This document shows positions 9,129-18,063 of a stretch of DNA of 64,000 bases, piece by piece. The translations under genes and the position numbers were made by a program. The notes under the pieces are model-generated. The model searched no databases and was not told the DNA's origin. It saw only the letters and a program-made list of their open reading frames with translations. Every line of letters starts with the position of its first letter. Position 1 is the stretch's first letter. Source of the stretch: G965277745 sp965277745 (lineage in GTDB: Bacteria > Pseudomonadota > Gammaproteobacteria > Cardiobacteriales > Cardiobacteriaceae); NCBI GenBank assembly GCA_965277745.1, contig OZ255837.1, forward strand, positions 1,922,001 to 1,986,000, read 5' to 3'.

Positions 9129-9944
9129 ATGAAAGCATTCAATTGCATTACCTTGCTCGGTCATTCTGGAATCGGCAAGACGACACTCAGCACGCTGCTT
9201 GGGGGAAAAGGCTGGTATCACTATTGTGGTGATTATCGGATCGCGACCCGTTACTTGGATGAAGCGATCACCGACTGGCTGATGACCCGCGCGCGAGAGC
9301 AGCCGCTGCTCGCCGAATTGATTCGCGACGATGCCCTAAGTATTCATGGCAAGGTGCGGATCGATCATTTGCGCGTGCTTTCCGAATATATCGGCAAACT
9401 CGGTCGCAACGGACTGCCCCACGCGACTTTCACGGCGCGTCAGAAAGCGTTTGTCAAAGCCGAGAAAAAGGCGATGTATGACATCGCGCGCTTCAAGACG
9501 CTCGCCAGAGAGCGTCTCGGCTATCCCGCGTTCATCAACGACGCGGGCGGCAGTCTTGGGGAATATATGGAAGATGCGCAATTGCTGTCTTTTCTCGCCA
9601 AGGAAACGCTGATCGTTTATCTGCACGCCGACGACGGGATACAGGCGGAACTCACCGAGCGCGCGGTCAAGGCGCCGAAGCCGATCTGCTACGATCCGGC
9701 CTTTCTCAAGCGGATGATTTGCCGCTATGGCGCCGCCTGCGGTGAGGTGAATCCTGACCGCTTCGACAGTGACGATTTCCTGCGTTTCGTCGCCCCGGCG
9801 TTGATTCGTCACCGTCGCGAACGCTATTTGCAGATCAGTTCGCGCTACGGTATTCATCTGCCGGTAAAAGAAGTCTGGGGAATCTCTTGCGCCGAGGAAT
9901 TCATCGATTTGCTCCGTCGCGCCTGGCGGGAACAAAGAGCGTGA
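9129..9944 (+). CDS. P-loop ATPase/kinase-like protein of unknown function
   Basis: A 271-residue cytosolic protein with Walker A GHSGIGKTTL (Lys about 17) at the extreme N-terminus. Next are a conserved-looking WYHYCGDYRIATRYL stretch (about 29-43) and FINDAGGSLGEYM (about 136-148), which may hold a Walker B-like or substrate site, then a beta strand TLIVYLHAD. It resembles a group of conserved proteobacterial ATPases that I recognise only as uncharacterised. The stop is 3 bp before the metA start, so the two are probably translated from one mRNA. That suggests a link to methionine synthesis, but this is inference. Similarity to HPr kinase was considered and not supported. Confidence 0.75.
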   Translation: MKAFNCITLLGHSGIGKTTLSTLLGGKGWYHYCGDYRIATRYLDEAITDWLMTRAREQPLLAELIRDDALSIHGKVRIDHLRVLSEYIGKLGRNGLPHATFTARQKAFVKAEKKAMYDIARFKTLARERLGYPAFINDAGGSLGEYMEDAQLLSFLAKETLIVYLHADDGIQAELTERAVKAPKPICYDPAFLKRMICRYGAACGEVNPDRFDSDDFLRFVAPALIRHRRERYLQISSRYGIHLPVKEVWGISCAEEFIDLLRRAWREQRA

Positions 9945-9947
9945 ACG

Positions 9948-11003
9948 ATGCCCCTTGTTGAATATCGTCCTCTCGAATCGATGCAACGTTTGCGCGCCGA
10001 AGGGCAAGAAGTGCTCGATATCGGCTGGGCACGGAAACAGGATATCCGCGAACTGCACATCGGCTTGTTGAACATGATGCCGGACGGCGCGTTGCAGGCG
10101 ACCGAACGGCAGTTTTTGCGCCTGATCGGCAGCAGCAATCGCATCGCTCAGTTCTACGTGCATATTTTCACCATCGACAGCGTGCCGCGCGGCGCGAAGA
10201 TGCGCCGTTACATCGATACCCACTATGAAAACTTCGCCGATATCGCGCGCGAAAATCTTGATGCCCTGATCGTGACCGGCACCAATCCGGTTCACGCCAA
10301 TCTTGGCGATGAACCCTACGTGGCTGAAATAAAACGAATTTTCCGCTGGGCGGATCGAAACGTCACTTCCGTATTGTGTTCCTGCCTGGCTTCACACGCC
10401 GCGTTCAAGTATTTCTACGACATCGACCGTGAGCCATTGACGGAGAAATTGTTCGGCGTGTTCGCCCATCGGGTACTCGACCGGACTCATCCCCTGCTGT
10501 TTAATATCAACACCCGTTTCGACATGCCGCACTCGCGCAAGAACGACGTTTCCGCGGCAACGCTACGCGCACACGGACTCAAGGTGTTGGTGGGCGGAGA
10601 GGAAAGCGGCGTGGCGCTTGCCACTTCGCCGGACGGTTTTCGTCATATTTACCTGCAAGGTCATCCCGAATACGATGATCAGAGTTTGCTCAAGGAATAT
10701 CGGCGCGATCTGTTCCTGTATCTCGACGGCCGGCTGCCGCGGCTGCCAGTGCTGCCCCAATATTATTTCAACGCCAACGCCCGCGCGCGAATCGAACAGT
10801 TTCTCCACAGCGGCAGTCATGACAAAAAGCGTTTTCCCTATAAGCAAGTCGCCGCGGAAATCGATATTACCTGGCGCGATACGGCCAAGGCGATTTTCGC
10901 CAACTGGTTGGGGCTCGTCTATCAACTCACCCATCATGATCGTCGCTACCAATTCATGGACGGCGTCGATGCGAATGATCCGCTCGCGAGAAACCGGTCT
11001 TGA
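9948..11003 (+). CDS. metA: Homoserine O-acyltransferase, MetA family
   Basis: A 351-residue enzyme that acylates the hydroxyl of homoserine, the first step committed to methionine. It has the glutamine-amidotransferase-like fold. The nucleophile is probably Cys146 in LCSCLASHAA, with His in QGHPEYD and the following Glu-type catalytic partner downstream. The N-terminal segment LNMMPDGALQATERQFLRLIG is the MetA signature. Compared with E. coli, the loop after IVTG is different (TNPVHANLGDEPY), so acetyl- versus succinyl-CoA use cannot be assigned. It is coupled to the ATPase gene upstream. A 354-bp gene-poor gap follows. Confidence 0.9.
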   Translation: MPLVEYRPLESMQRLRAEGQEVLDIGWARKQDIRELHIGLLNMMPDGALQATERQFLRLIGSSNRIAQFYVHIFTIDSVPRGAKMRRYIDTHYENFADIARENLDALIVTGTNPVHANLGDEPYVAEIKRIFRWADRNVTSVLCSCLASHAAFKYFYDIDREPLTEKLFGVFAHRVLDRTHPLLFNINTRFDMPHSRKNDVSAATLRAHGLKVLVGGEESGVALATSPDGFRHIYLQGHPEYDDQSLLKEYRRDLFLYLDGRLPRLPVLPQYYFNANARARIEQFLHSGSHDKKRFPYKQVAAEIDITWRDTAKAIFANWLGLVYQLTHHDRRYQFMDGVDANDPLARNRS

Positions 11004-11357
11004 CAAAACTTGTGATTTCGTCTCAAGTACCGCCCGTGACATGGTGCCCGCGAGAAGTTCCCGAACGCGTAATATGGATGGGCAGGATGCGTGGTGACGA
11101 CGGCTTTACCCCGGCGATGAAAAGCGTGAAATGGCGGCGTTCTTAGGAGGGGGCGGCGTGATTTCTCGATACCGCTGCGCCATGGGGCCGGTTCGCCGTG
11201 CGTTTTCGGATGGTCGTTCGCCGTTGCCGGCATTGCGGCGCCAGTCGCGTTTTCCGTATTTCCGGGAACGGCTTCCGCGCGACGCGCGATTCTTTTGCGC
11301 TCGACCGACTTCGCCATTTATAGTATCCCTCTTGTATTTCAGAAAGGAGAATCCTTT
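11004..11357. other. Intergenic region after metA
   Basis: No recognisable gene. Open frames here lack homology-like features. The only supported element is a possible promoter at its right end (11295-11324). Confidence 0.5.
11295..11324 (+). promoter_or_regulatory. Possible sigma-70 promoter for the lipoprotein-phaR-speA run
   Basis: TTGCGC at 11295-11300 and TATAGT at 11319-11324 are spaced by 18 bp, about 33 bp before the lipoprotein start. The -10 is good and the -35 weak. Confidence 0.4.
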
Positions 11358-11591
11358 ATGAATCGCGTTTTCATCTTCGTTCTCTGCGGTGCCATCCTGA
11401 CCGCCTGTAGTCCGTCGCGTGCGCCCGAGGCGATCGCGCAGTACAATCTGTCCAAAGGGAAATGCGTGGAAATTCCGTATTGTCGAGAGGATAACTGCCG
11501 CATGCTCAGCGAGAAAATGACGCTTGGGGATTGTCAAATGGTCGGCGGCAAATTCATTCCGCGTAATCATAAAAAATTGTACTGGTTCTGA
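11358..11591 (+). CDS. Small lipoprotein of unknown function
   Basis: This 77-residue protein has a signal peptide MNRVFIFVLCGAILTAC ending in the lipobox LTAC, so Cys17 should be lipidated. The mature part is about 60 residues, polar, with three Cys (KCVEIPYCREDNC) and a further Cys in GDCQM, which suggests disulfides in the periplasm. An aaggag box precedes the ATG. It ends 1 bp before phaR, implying one transcript with phaR-speA. I do not recognise the family. Confidence 0.7.
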   Translation: MNRVFIFVLCGAILTACSPSRAPEAIAQYNLSKGKCVEIPYCREDNCRMLSEKMTLGDCQMVGGKFIPRNHKKLYWF

Positions 11592-11592
11592 G

Positions 11593-12051
11593 ATGGCGGT
11601 CAGGGAAATCAAGAAGTATGCCAACCGGCGCCTCTACGATACCGGTGCGAGCCGCTATGTGCGCAGTGACGATCTGTGCCGTCTGCTCATGTCGGGGGAA
11701 CGCTTTAACGTGGTCGATGCGCAAAGCGGGCGCGACATCACCCGTTCGGCGTTGTTTTCCATTCTTTCCGAACGGGCGCTCGACGATCGTGGCACGCCGG
11801 TGCTTACCCAGGCGCTGCTTGCCGAAGTGGTGCGTTTCGACGATACCTATCTTGCCGGTGTCTTGGGACGCTATCTGGAAAAATCTTTACAGGTTTTCCT
11901 CTCGCGTCAAGAAGTGTTTCGCAAACAAATGGAGGATTTCGATGCGGAGGATCCGTATGCCACGATTGAGCGCCTGACGCGGGCGCAGGCGGCGTTGCTC
12001 GATCGCACCGCGCAGCGAATCCCGCCTTCGCGCACGCAAGGACAGCGCTGA
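11593..12051 (+). CDS. phaR: PhaR-like polyhydroxyalkanoate synthesis repressor / PHB-regulator DNA-binding protein
   Basis: A 152-residue protein. The first 60 residues are the PhaR DNA-binding domain: REIKKYANRRLYDT, then VRSDDLCRLLMSGERFNVVDAQSG. A helical accumulation-regulator region follows. In PHB makers PhaR binds granules and represses phasin genes. No pha synthase or phasin gene is visible here. The start at 11593 is chosen over upstream codons because it begins the conserved motif directly after the lipoprotein stop. Its stop overlaps the speA start, so it may control or simply be co-translated with speA. Confidence 0.82.
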   Translation: MAVREIKKYANRRLYDTGASRYVRSDDLCRLLMSGERFNVVDAQSGRDITRSALFSILSERALDDRGTPVLTQALLAEVVRFDDTYLAGVLGRYLEKSLQVFLSRQEVFRKQMEDFDAEDPYATIERLTRAQAALLDRTAQRIPPSRTQGQR

Positions 12052-13955
12052 TGCGGGCGCGACCTTGGTCACTTGAAGAAGCGGATCTTTTGTATAAAGT
12101 ATCCGCCTGGGGCGCCGGATATTTTTCCATCAATCATGGCGGTAAACTGGTGATCAAGGTTCCGAACACGTCGGACGTTGCCGTGCCACTCGTCGATCTC
12201 ATAGACGGGATGCGAGCGCGGGGCAAGCAAATGCCTGTGCTCTTGCGGATCCAGAATCTGCTTGACAACCAGATCCGTCTGATCAACGAATCGTTCGCCG
12301 ACGCGATCCGCGAAACGGGGTATCAAGGCGTTTACCGCGGCGTGTTTCCGATCAAAGTGAACCAGCAAGCGCAGGTAATCGAGGATGTGGTGCGTTTCGG
12401 CAAACCCTATTGCCACGGCCTTGAAGCCGGTTCCAAGGCGGAACTGATGATCGCTTTATCGATGCTGCGTGATCCCGGGGCGCTGATCGTTTGCAACGGC
12501 TACAAGGATCGCGAGTTCGTCGAGTTGGGTCTTGGTATGCGCAAGCTTGGTTTCAAGGTAATTTTCGTCATAGAAACCCCGGCGGAACTGCCGATCATCG
12601 TGACAAGTTCGGAGGCGATGGGCATCCGTCCCATGGTTGGCGTACGCAGCAAACTTTTTTCCGAGGTCTCCGGTCATTGGAACGGGACCAGCGGTGACCG
12701 GTCGATGTTCGGCTTGAACGCCAGTCAACTGGTCGAGGTGATCGACGGGCTGAAAGCCGCCGGCATGCTTGATTGCCTCCAGTTCCTGCACTACCATCTC
12801 GGCTCGCAGATTCCCAATATCCGCGATATTCGTAGCGGCGTACGAGAGGCTTGCCGTTATTACATCGAACTTGTCGAAGAGGGGGCGCCGATGCAGTACC
12901 TCGACCTTGGTGGCGGCCTCGCGGTCGATTACGACGGCACACGCTCCCCGGTAAGCCATTCACGCAACTACCGCCTAGAGGAATATTGCATTGATGTGGT
13001 GGAAACGATTCAGACGGTGCTCGATGCGCGCGGAATCGCGCATCCGACAATCGTCACCGAATCCGGTCGTGCTACCGTGGCCTATTCCTCGGTGCTGCTT
13101 TTCGATATTCTCGACGTCACCGGATGTAGCGATATCGAGCTGCCGGCGGAAACCGTCACCACGGAGAACCCGATTATCGACAATCTCCGCTACACTTACG
13201 CGATGCTCTCGCCGAAAACCGCGCAGGAATGCTTCAACGATGCGCTCTATTATCGTGACGAGGCGCGTGACGCCTTCCTTCGCGGTACGATTCAACTACG
13301 CGCGCGGGCAACGGTGGAGCGTCTTTTCATGGTCATCATGTCACAGTTGCAACGGATCGTCGAGAATCATCCCGATGCGCTTTCCGAGCCGGATTTCCTG
13401 AAAACCATGCTTGCCGATATCTATTACGGCAATTTTTCGGTTTTCCAGTCGCTGCCGGATATCTGGGCGATCGGTCAGATTTTCCCCGTGGTACCGCTCG
13501 AACGTCTCGATGAACGGCCGGATCGCAACATCATTCTCGCCGACATGACCTGCGACAGCGACGGCAAAATCGACCGTTTTTCCGAAGACGGCGAAATCCA
13601 GCGGGTGCTGCCCTTACATAGGATCAGGTCGGACGAGCCCTATTATCTAGGCGTTTTTCTGGTCGGCGCCTATCAAGAAACATTGGGCGATCTGCACAAT
13701 TTGCTCGGCGACACGCATGTCGTTTGCGTGCATATTCATGAGGACGGCAACTATGATTTCGTCGACGAAGTGGAAGGAGACTCGGTCTCCGACGTGTTAA
13801 GTTACGTCGAATATCAACCGCAAAACCTGCTCGCCAATTTCCGCGAGACGGCCGAACGCGCCGTACGCGGCGGCAAAATCACCGCGGCCGAACGGCAACG
13901 GCTGGTCAGTGCCTATGCCGCCGGCTTGCGCGGTTATACCTACTACGAACAATAA
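12051..13955 (+). CDS. speA: Biosynthetic arginine decarboxylase
   Basis: A 634-residue PLP enzyme of the large biosynthetic family (E. coli 658). It decarboxylates arginine to agmatine. The PLP lysine is at about 102 in FPIKVNQQ; HYHLGSQIPN and LDLGGGLAVDYDG are family signatures. The end YAAGLRGYTYYE is typical. The ATG overlaps the phaR stop. It is the first enzyme of the polyamine route whose next step, agmatinase, lies at 20.2 kb, with carboxyspermidine enzymes directly downstream. Confidence 0.96.
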   Translation: MRARPWSLEEADLLYKVSAWGAGYFSINHGGKLVIKVPNTSDVAVPLVDLIDGMRARGKQMPVLLRIQNLLDNQIRLINESFADAIRETGYQGVYRGVFPIKVNQQAQVIEDVVRFGKPYCHGLEAGSKAELMIALSMLRDPGALIVCNGYKDREFVELGLGMRKLGFKVIFVIETPAELPIIVTSSEAMGIRPMVGVRSKLFSEVSGHWNGTSGDRSMFGLNASQLVEVIDGLKAAGMLDCLQFLHYHLGSQIPNIRDIRSGVREACRYYIELVEEGAPMQYLDLGGGLAVDYDGTRSPVSHSRNYRLEEYCIDVVETIQTVLDARGIAHPTIVTESGRATVAYSSVLLFDILDVTGCSDIELPAETVTTENPIIDNLRYTYAMLSPKTAQECFNDALYYRDEARDAFLRGTIQLRARATVERLFMVIMSQLQRIVENHPDALSEPDFLKTMLADIYYGNFSVFQSLPDIWAIGQIFPVVPLERLDERPDRNIILADMTCDSDGKIDRFSEDGEIQRVLPLHRIRSDEPYYLGVFLVGAYQETLGDLHNLLGDTHVVCVHIHEDGNYDFVDEVEGDSVSDVLSYVEYQPQNLLANFRETAERAVRGGKITAAERQRLVSAYAAGLRGYTYYEQ

Positions 13956-13978
13956 CTTCTCGAAACAGGAGGAAAAAG

Positions 13979-15169
13979 ATGGCGCATGTTTTGATCGTTG
14001 GCGCCGGTGGGGTTGCCAATGTGGCGGTGCATAAATGCGCCGCGACGCACGATATCTTCACCCGCATTACCCTGGCGAGCCGTACCCCGAAAAAATGCGA
14101 CGATATCGCCGCCGCGGTGAAGCGAAAATACGGCTTTTGCGTTGATACCCGCGCGATCGACGCCGACAACGTCGGGCAACTGATTCAGTTGATCGAGGAG
14201 ATCGGCCCCGATCTGGTCATGAACCTCGCGCTACCGTATCAGGATTTGGTGATCATGGACGCTTGTTTGGCGACCGGCGTCGATTATCTCGATACGGCCA
14301 ACTATGAGCCACGGGAAGAAGCGAAATTCGCTTATAAATGGCAGTGGGCCTATCGGGAGCGCTTCCGGGAAAAAGGCATCATGGCCTTGCTCGGCAGCGG
14401 TTTCGACCCGGGGGTGACGAATGTGTTCACCGCCTATATCAAGAAACATCTCCTCGATGTCATCGAAGAACTCGATATTATCGACGCCAACGCCGGTGAT
14501 CACGGCCTGCCGTTCGCCACCAATTTCAATCCGGAAATCAATATTCGTGAAGTCACCGCCAAAGCGCAGCACTGGGAAGCGGGACAGTGGCACGTCAGTC
14601 CGGCACTTTCGACGAAACGCAGCTTCGATTTTCCCGCCGTGATCGGAACGAAGAACATCTATCTGATGTACCATGAAGAACTGGAATCACTCGTCGCACA
14701 TTTTCCGGAAATCAAACGTGCGCGTTTTTGGATGACCTTTTCCGATCAGTACCTGAGTCATCTCAAGGTGCTCGAAAACGTCGGCATGACTTCCATTGAA
14801 CCGGTATGGTACGAAGGCAAAGAAATCGTTCCCATCCAGTTCCTGCGTGCCGTTTTGCCCGATCCGGCATCCCTCGGCCCACGCACCGAGGGGCAAACCT
14901 GCATTGGCTGCGTGGCCAAGGGGAGGAAAGATGGCACTGAAAAGAGCGTGTATGTGTATAACCTCTGCGATCATCAAGCCTGCTATCGAGAAGTCGGTTC
15001 ACAGGCCATTTCCTACACCACTGGCGTGCCGGCGATGGTCGGCGCGAAAATGATCCTCGAAGGGAAATGGCAAGGCGAGGGGGTGTTCAACATGGAACAG
15101 TTCGACCCGGACCCGTTTCTCGCGGCGCTCGCCGAACATGGCCTGCCCTGGGAAGTGGAGGAGCGCTGA
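13979..15169 (+). CDS. Carboxynorspermidine (carboxyspermidine) dehydrogenase, saccharopine dehydrogenase-like
   Basis: A 396-residue NADPH-type oxidoreductase. Rossmann motif VLIVGAGGVANVAVHKC lies at the N-terminus (glycines about 8-11). GSGFDPGVTNVF and HGLPFATNFNPEINIREVT are characteristic of the carboxynorspermidine-forming branch of the saccharopine dehydrogenase family. It should join putrescine (or diaminopropane) with aspartate semialdehyde to give carboxyspermidine. An aggagg box precedes it, 23 bp after speA. With the decarboxylase downstream it forms the alternative spermidine pathway. Confidence 0.92.
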   Translation: MAHVLIVGAGGVANVAVHKCAATHDIFTRITLASRTPKKCDDIAAAVKRKYGFCVDTRAIDADNVGQLIQLIEEIGPDLVMNLALPYQDLVIMDACLATGVDYLDTANYEPREEAKFAYKWQWAYRERFREKGIMALLGSGFDPGVTNVFTAYIKKHLLDVIEELDIIDANAGDHGLPFATNFNPEINIREVTAKAQHWEAGQWHVSPALSTKRSFDFPAVIGTKNIYLMYHEELESLVAHFPEIKRARFWMTFSDQYLSHLKVLENVGMTSIEPVWYEGKEIVPIQFLRAVLPDPASLGPRTEGQTCIGCVAKGRKDGTEKSVYVYNLCDHQACYREVGSQAISYTTGVPAMVGAKMILEGKWQGEGVFNMEQFDPDPFLAALAEHGLPWEVEER

Positions 15170-15422
15170 CGCATGGGGCGAATCTTCATCTGGAACCCCC
15201 CCGCTCTCGAGCGCCGTTTTCCGCGCAAGCGCCGCTGCCGGCAAGGATTCGCGACCGTCTCGCCTTGGCGGCGGGCGACAGTCGCAAAGCGGCGCGGCGG
15301 TGGCGACGGCAGGGAAAACGCTTGGCTGGAAGTGTTGCCTGTTTTTCGCCTGTGGCGCCCGTTGGTTTCCTCGAACACACACGGGGGCGAGGCCGCGTCA
15401 AGCGACAAGCGGGGATAGGCGG

Positions 15423-16586
15423 ATGTCCGATTTTTTCTCGCGTCTTGATCTCGCCCGCCTGCCGAGCCCCTGTTACGTGGTCGATGGCGCCCGTCTCGAA
15501 GCGAATTTGCGCCTGTTACGTCACGTGCAAGAGACTTCCGGTGCGAAAGTGCTGCTTGCCCTCAAGGCTTTCGCGATGTTTCATTACGGGCCGCTGATTT
15601 CGCGTTATCTTCGCGGTGTTTGCGCGAGCGGTCTTCATGAAGCCCGCCTTGGACGCGCCTATTTCGACGGCGAAGTGCATACTTTCTCCCCCGCCTTCGC
15701 GGCGCGAGACATGGAAGAAGTGCTCGCCCTTTCCGATCATGTAATCTTCAACTCGTTCGGTCAGTGGCGGCGTTATCGTGAGCAGGCGCTGCGGGCGCAA
15801 CGCGAGCGCCCGCGGCTGCAATTCGGTGTGCGCATCAATCCGGAGTTACCACAAGGAGAGTATCCGCTTTACGATCCGAGCACCCCGGGGTCGCGTCTTG
15901 GCGTCGTGCGTGGTGAATTTCTTCCCGAACTGCTTGATGGCATCAGCGGCCTACATTTTCATACCCTTTGTGAACAGGACGTGCCGCCGCTTGCGCGGAC
16001 GCTTGCGAAAATCGAGGAAAACTTCGCCGAATTTCTGCCGCGAATGCGCTGGGTGAATTTTGGCGGCGGTCATCACATTACCCGCGACGATTACCGAATC
16101 GACGAACTGATCGCCCTGATCACCGCTTTTCGCCGTAAATGGCAGGTCGATGTCCTTATCGAACCGGGAGAAGCAGTCGCGCTCGACGCCGGGGTTTACG
16201 TGACCGAAGTACTCGATCTGACCTGGAACGCGATGCCTTTGGCTATTGTCGACGGCTCCTCGGTCGCGCATCTGCCGGACGTGCTGGAAATGCCATACCG
16301 GCCGGCGCTTTTCAACGCCGGCCAGCCGGGCGAAAAAGCCCACACTTACCGCATCGGCGGACTGAGCTGCCTTGCCGGGGATATCATCGGGGACTACAGC
16401 TTCGCCGAACCGCTGCGCATCGGCGATCGCCTGATATTCATGGACATGGCTCATTACACGATGGTCAAGACGAACACTTTCAATGGCGTCGCGCTGCCCG
16501 CGATCGTCGCCTGGGACAGCCGTGACGATTCCCTCCAGGTGGTACGGGAATTCGGCTATGAGGATTTTCGCACACGTCTTTCCTGA
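15423..16586 (+). CDS. nspC: Carboxynorspermidine/carboxyspermidine decarboxylase
   Basis: A 387-residue PLP enzyme of the alanine-racemase-fold decarboxylases. The PLP lysine is about residue 48 in LLALKAFAMF. Other signatures are SGLHEARLGR, LHFHTLCEQ, NFGGGHHITR, EPGEAVALDAG and the active-site cysteine region GLSCLAGDIIG. It removes the carboxyl group to give spermidine or norspermidine. The start at 15423 begins the conserved N-terminus. The open frame extends back to 15138 but would overlap the dehydrogenase and add non-conserved sequence. A 253-bp GC-rich spacer with no recognised gene separates it from the dehydrogenase. Confidence 0.92.
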   Translation: MSDFFSRLDLARLPSPCYVVDGARLEANLRLLRHVQETSGAKVLLALKAFAMFHYGPLISRYLRGVCASGLHEARLGRAYFDGEVHTFSPAFAARDMEEVLALSDHVIFNSFGQWRRYREQALRAQRERPRLQFGVRINPELPQGEYPLYDPSTPGSRLGVVRGEFLPELLDGISGLHFHTLCEQDVPPLARTLAKIEENFAEFLPRMRWVNFGGGHHITRDDYRIDELIALITAFRRKWQVDVLIEPGEAVALDAGVYVTEVLDLTWNAMPLAIVDGSSVAHLPDVLEMPYRPALFNAGQPGEKAHTYRIGGLSCLAGDIIGDYSFAEPLRIGDRLIFMDMAHYTMVKTNTFNGVALPAIVAWDSRDDSLQVVREFGYEDFRTRLS

Positions 16587-16680
16587 AACGGCCGGCGGGC
16601 ATCGGTTTTCCGATGTCGGCTCCCCGCTCTCCTGGTGGATGCTATATTGAACCCGTCTCGGGAGCGCGGGAGAAACGCGA

Positions 16681-17457
16681 TTGAAAATTGCCGTACACAG
16701 CGATCTACACACCGAAGTCAGCCTTTGCCGTTTGGAAAATCTCGGCGCGGCCGATCTCCTCGTTCTCGCCGGTGACATCGGCGACAGCGCCTCACTGCCG
16801 GTGTTTTTTGCCGCCCTGCGCGAACAGGCGCCGGATTTGCCCGTGCTCTACGTGCTTGGCAATCATGATCGCTATGGCTTCACCTACGGTGGCGGCGTAA
16901 CGGAACATCGTGCGATTGCCGAGAAATTCGCCGTCCGGCTCCTTGAAGACGAAGCCGTTCGTATCGCTGATGTGCTTTTTTGCGGGACCACCCTGTGGAC
17001 GGATTTCTGTCTCGGCGGCGATCCGGCGGCTTCAATGGCCTGGGCGGGTGAAACCTTGCCGGATTACCGCCACATCTCGTGCGACGACGGCACGCCGTTG
17101 ACCCCGGCGGTGATGGTCAAGTGGTTCGGGCGCGCCTGCGCCTTTCTCGAAACGGCATTTGCCCAAGCAGGGCGGGTACGCAAGAAAGTCGTGATCAGTC
17201 ATTTTCTGCCGGCAGAAGAACTGCTGGCGAAGAAATATCGCCGTGGTCACGGCGACCTCATCCGTTCGGCCTATTGGGCGAGTGATCTCCCCCAACTCTA
17301 CCGCCAAGCCGATGTGTGGATCTACGGTCACAGTCACGACAACATCGAGTGTACGATCGCCGCCACGGATTTCCTCAGCAATCAGCGCGGTTACAGTCGG
17401 CGCGAGAACGGACAGGAAGACAATGGCTACCGGTCGAACTATTTATTTGAAATATAA
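16681..17457 (+). CDS. Calcineurin-type metallophosphoesterase
   Basis: A 258-residue predicted phosphoesterase starting with TTG after a gggagaaacgcga box. The metal-binding motifs appear in order: D-x-H in SDLH (about 8-11), GDIGD (about 31-35), GNHDR (about 60-64), SHFLP (about 180-184) and GHSHDN (about 218-223). This is the standard two-metal core. The substrate is unknown. It follows nspC by 94 bp, in the same direction, and precedes the decayed fabG region. Confidence 0.85.
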   Translation: MKIAVHSDLHTEVSLCRLENLGAADLLVLAGDIGDSASLPVFFAALREQAPDLPVLYVLGNHDRYGFTYGGGVTEHRAIAEKFAVRLLEDEAVRIADVLFCGTTLWTDFCLGGDPAASMAWAGETLPDYRHISCDDGTPLTPAVMVKWFGRACAFLETAFAQAGRVRKKVVISHFLPAEELLAKKYRRGHGDLIRSAYWASDLPQLYRQADVWIYGHSHDNIECTIAATDFLSNQRGYSRRENGQEDNGYRSNYLFEI

Positions 17458-17579
17458 AGATAAAATATAGTCGTCGTATATTTTGCAACCTTGTCACCTA
17501 TCATTAAAATCAGCCTTTTGACTATCCGGTTTTCCCTTGCAACTTTCTTTTTCTCTTTGCCGATGGTTTGGTTTGCCTG

Positions 17580-18063
17580 CTCGCCTTATCATCTGAGCCT
17601 GGAGGACTGGCAGCGCTGGGCGGTAAACGGCCTCGAGTAACCTCGCGAGCGTAAACGGATCCCCCTCGAATGCATTCCCCCCCATGTCGTTCGGGCTTTC
17701 CGTGCCCAATGCGCTTACCGGTTCCTGGTCGCAGAATTGTCTGCCTATCCTCGGTCTCCGGATTGTTCGGCAATCGCGAACAAGTCAACTACAGTGCCGC
17801 GAAGGCCGGGACTCATCGGAGCGGCGAAACCTTTGCCGTCGAACTCGGCAAGCTCGGAATCATGGTCAATTGCGTGGCGCCCGGACTGATCGCAAGCGAG
17901 ATGATAGAGGCGCATGTGCCGGTTGCGGAAATTCTTGATACGGTGCCGATAAAAGCGCATTGGAGAAGCCGAAGAAAGGGCGGCGGCGTTGAGTTTTCTG
18001 TTTTCCGGGAAAGCCGGCTATATCACTCCACAGGTGCTCGCCGTCAACGGAGGTCTGTGTTGA
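17580..18063 (+). pseudogene. 3-oxoacyl-ACP reductase (FabG-like) remnant, frameshifted
   Basis: From about 17725 the frame gives GRRIVCLSSVSGLFGN, then VNYSAAKAG (YxxxK catalytic motif), VNCVAPGLIASEMIE. The end of the protein (RIGEAEE...LSFLFSGKAGY... LAVNGGLC) is only readable after a frame change near 17960. Upstream, fragments such as SLEDWQ are visible but frames are broken. The N-terminal NAD(P) glycine motif is missing. The ketosynthase remnant begins in the last codons of this gene, as in aryl polyene and similar fatty-acid clusters. It is non-functional. Confidence 0.78.

Noticed and set aside
9129..9944. HPr kinase, suggested by closeness to hpf
   Set aside because: Only the P-loop is shared; the rest does not show HPr kinase signatures.
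15173..15418. 81-codon ORF between the dehydrogenase and nspC
   Set aside because: Arg/Gly-rich composition typical of random GC-rich frames; no homology-like features.
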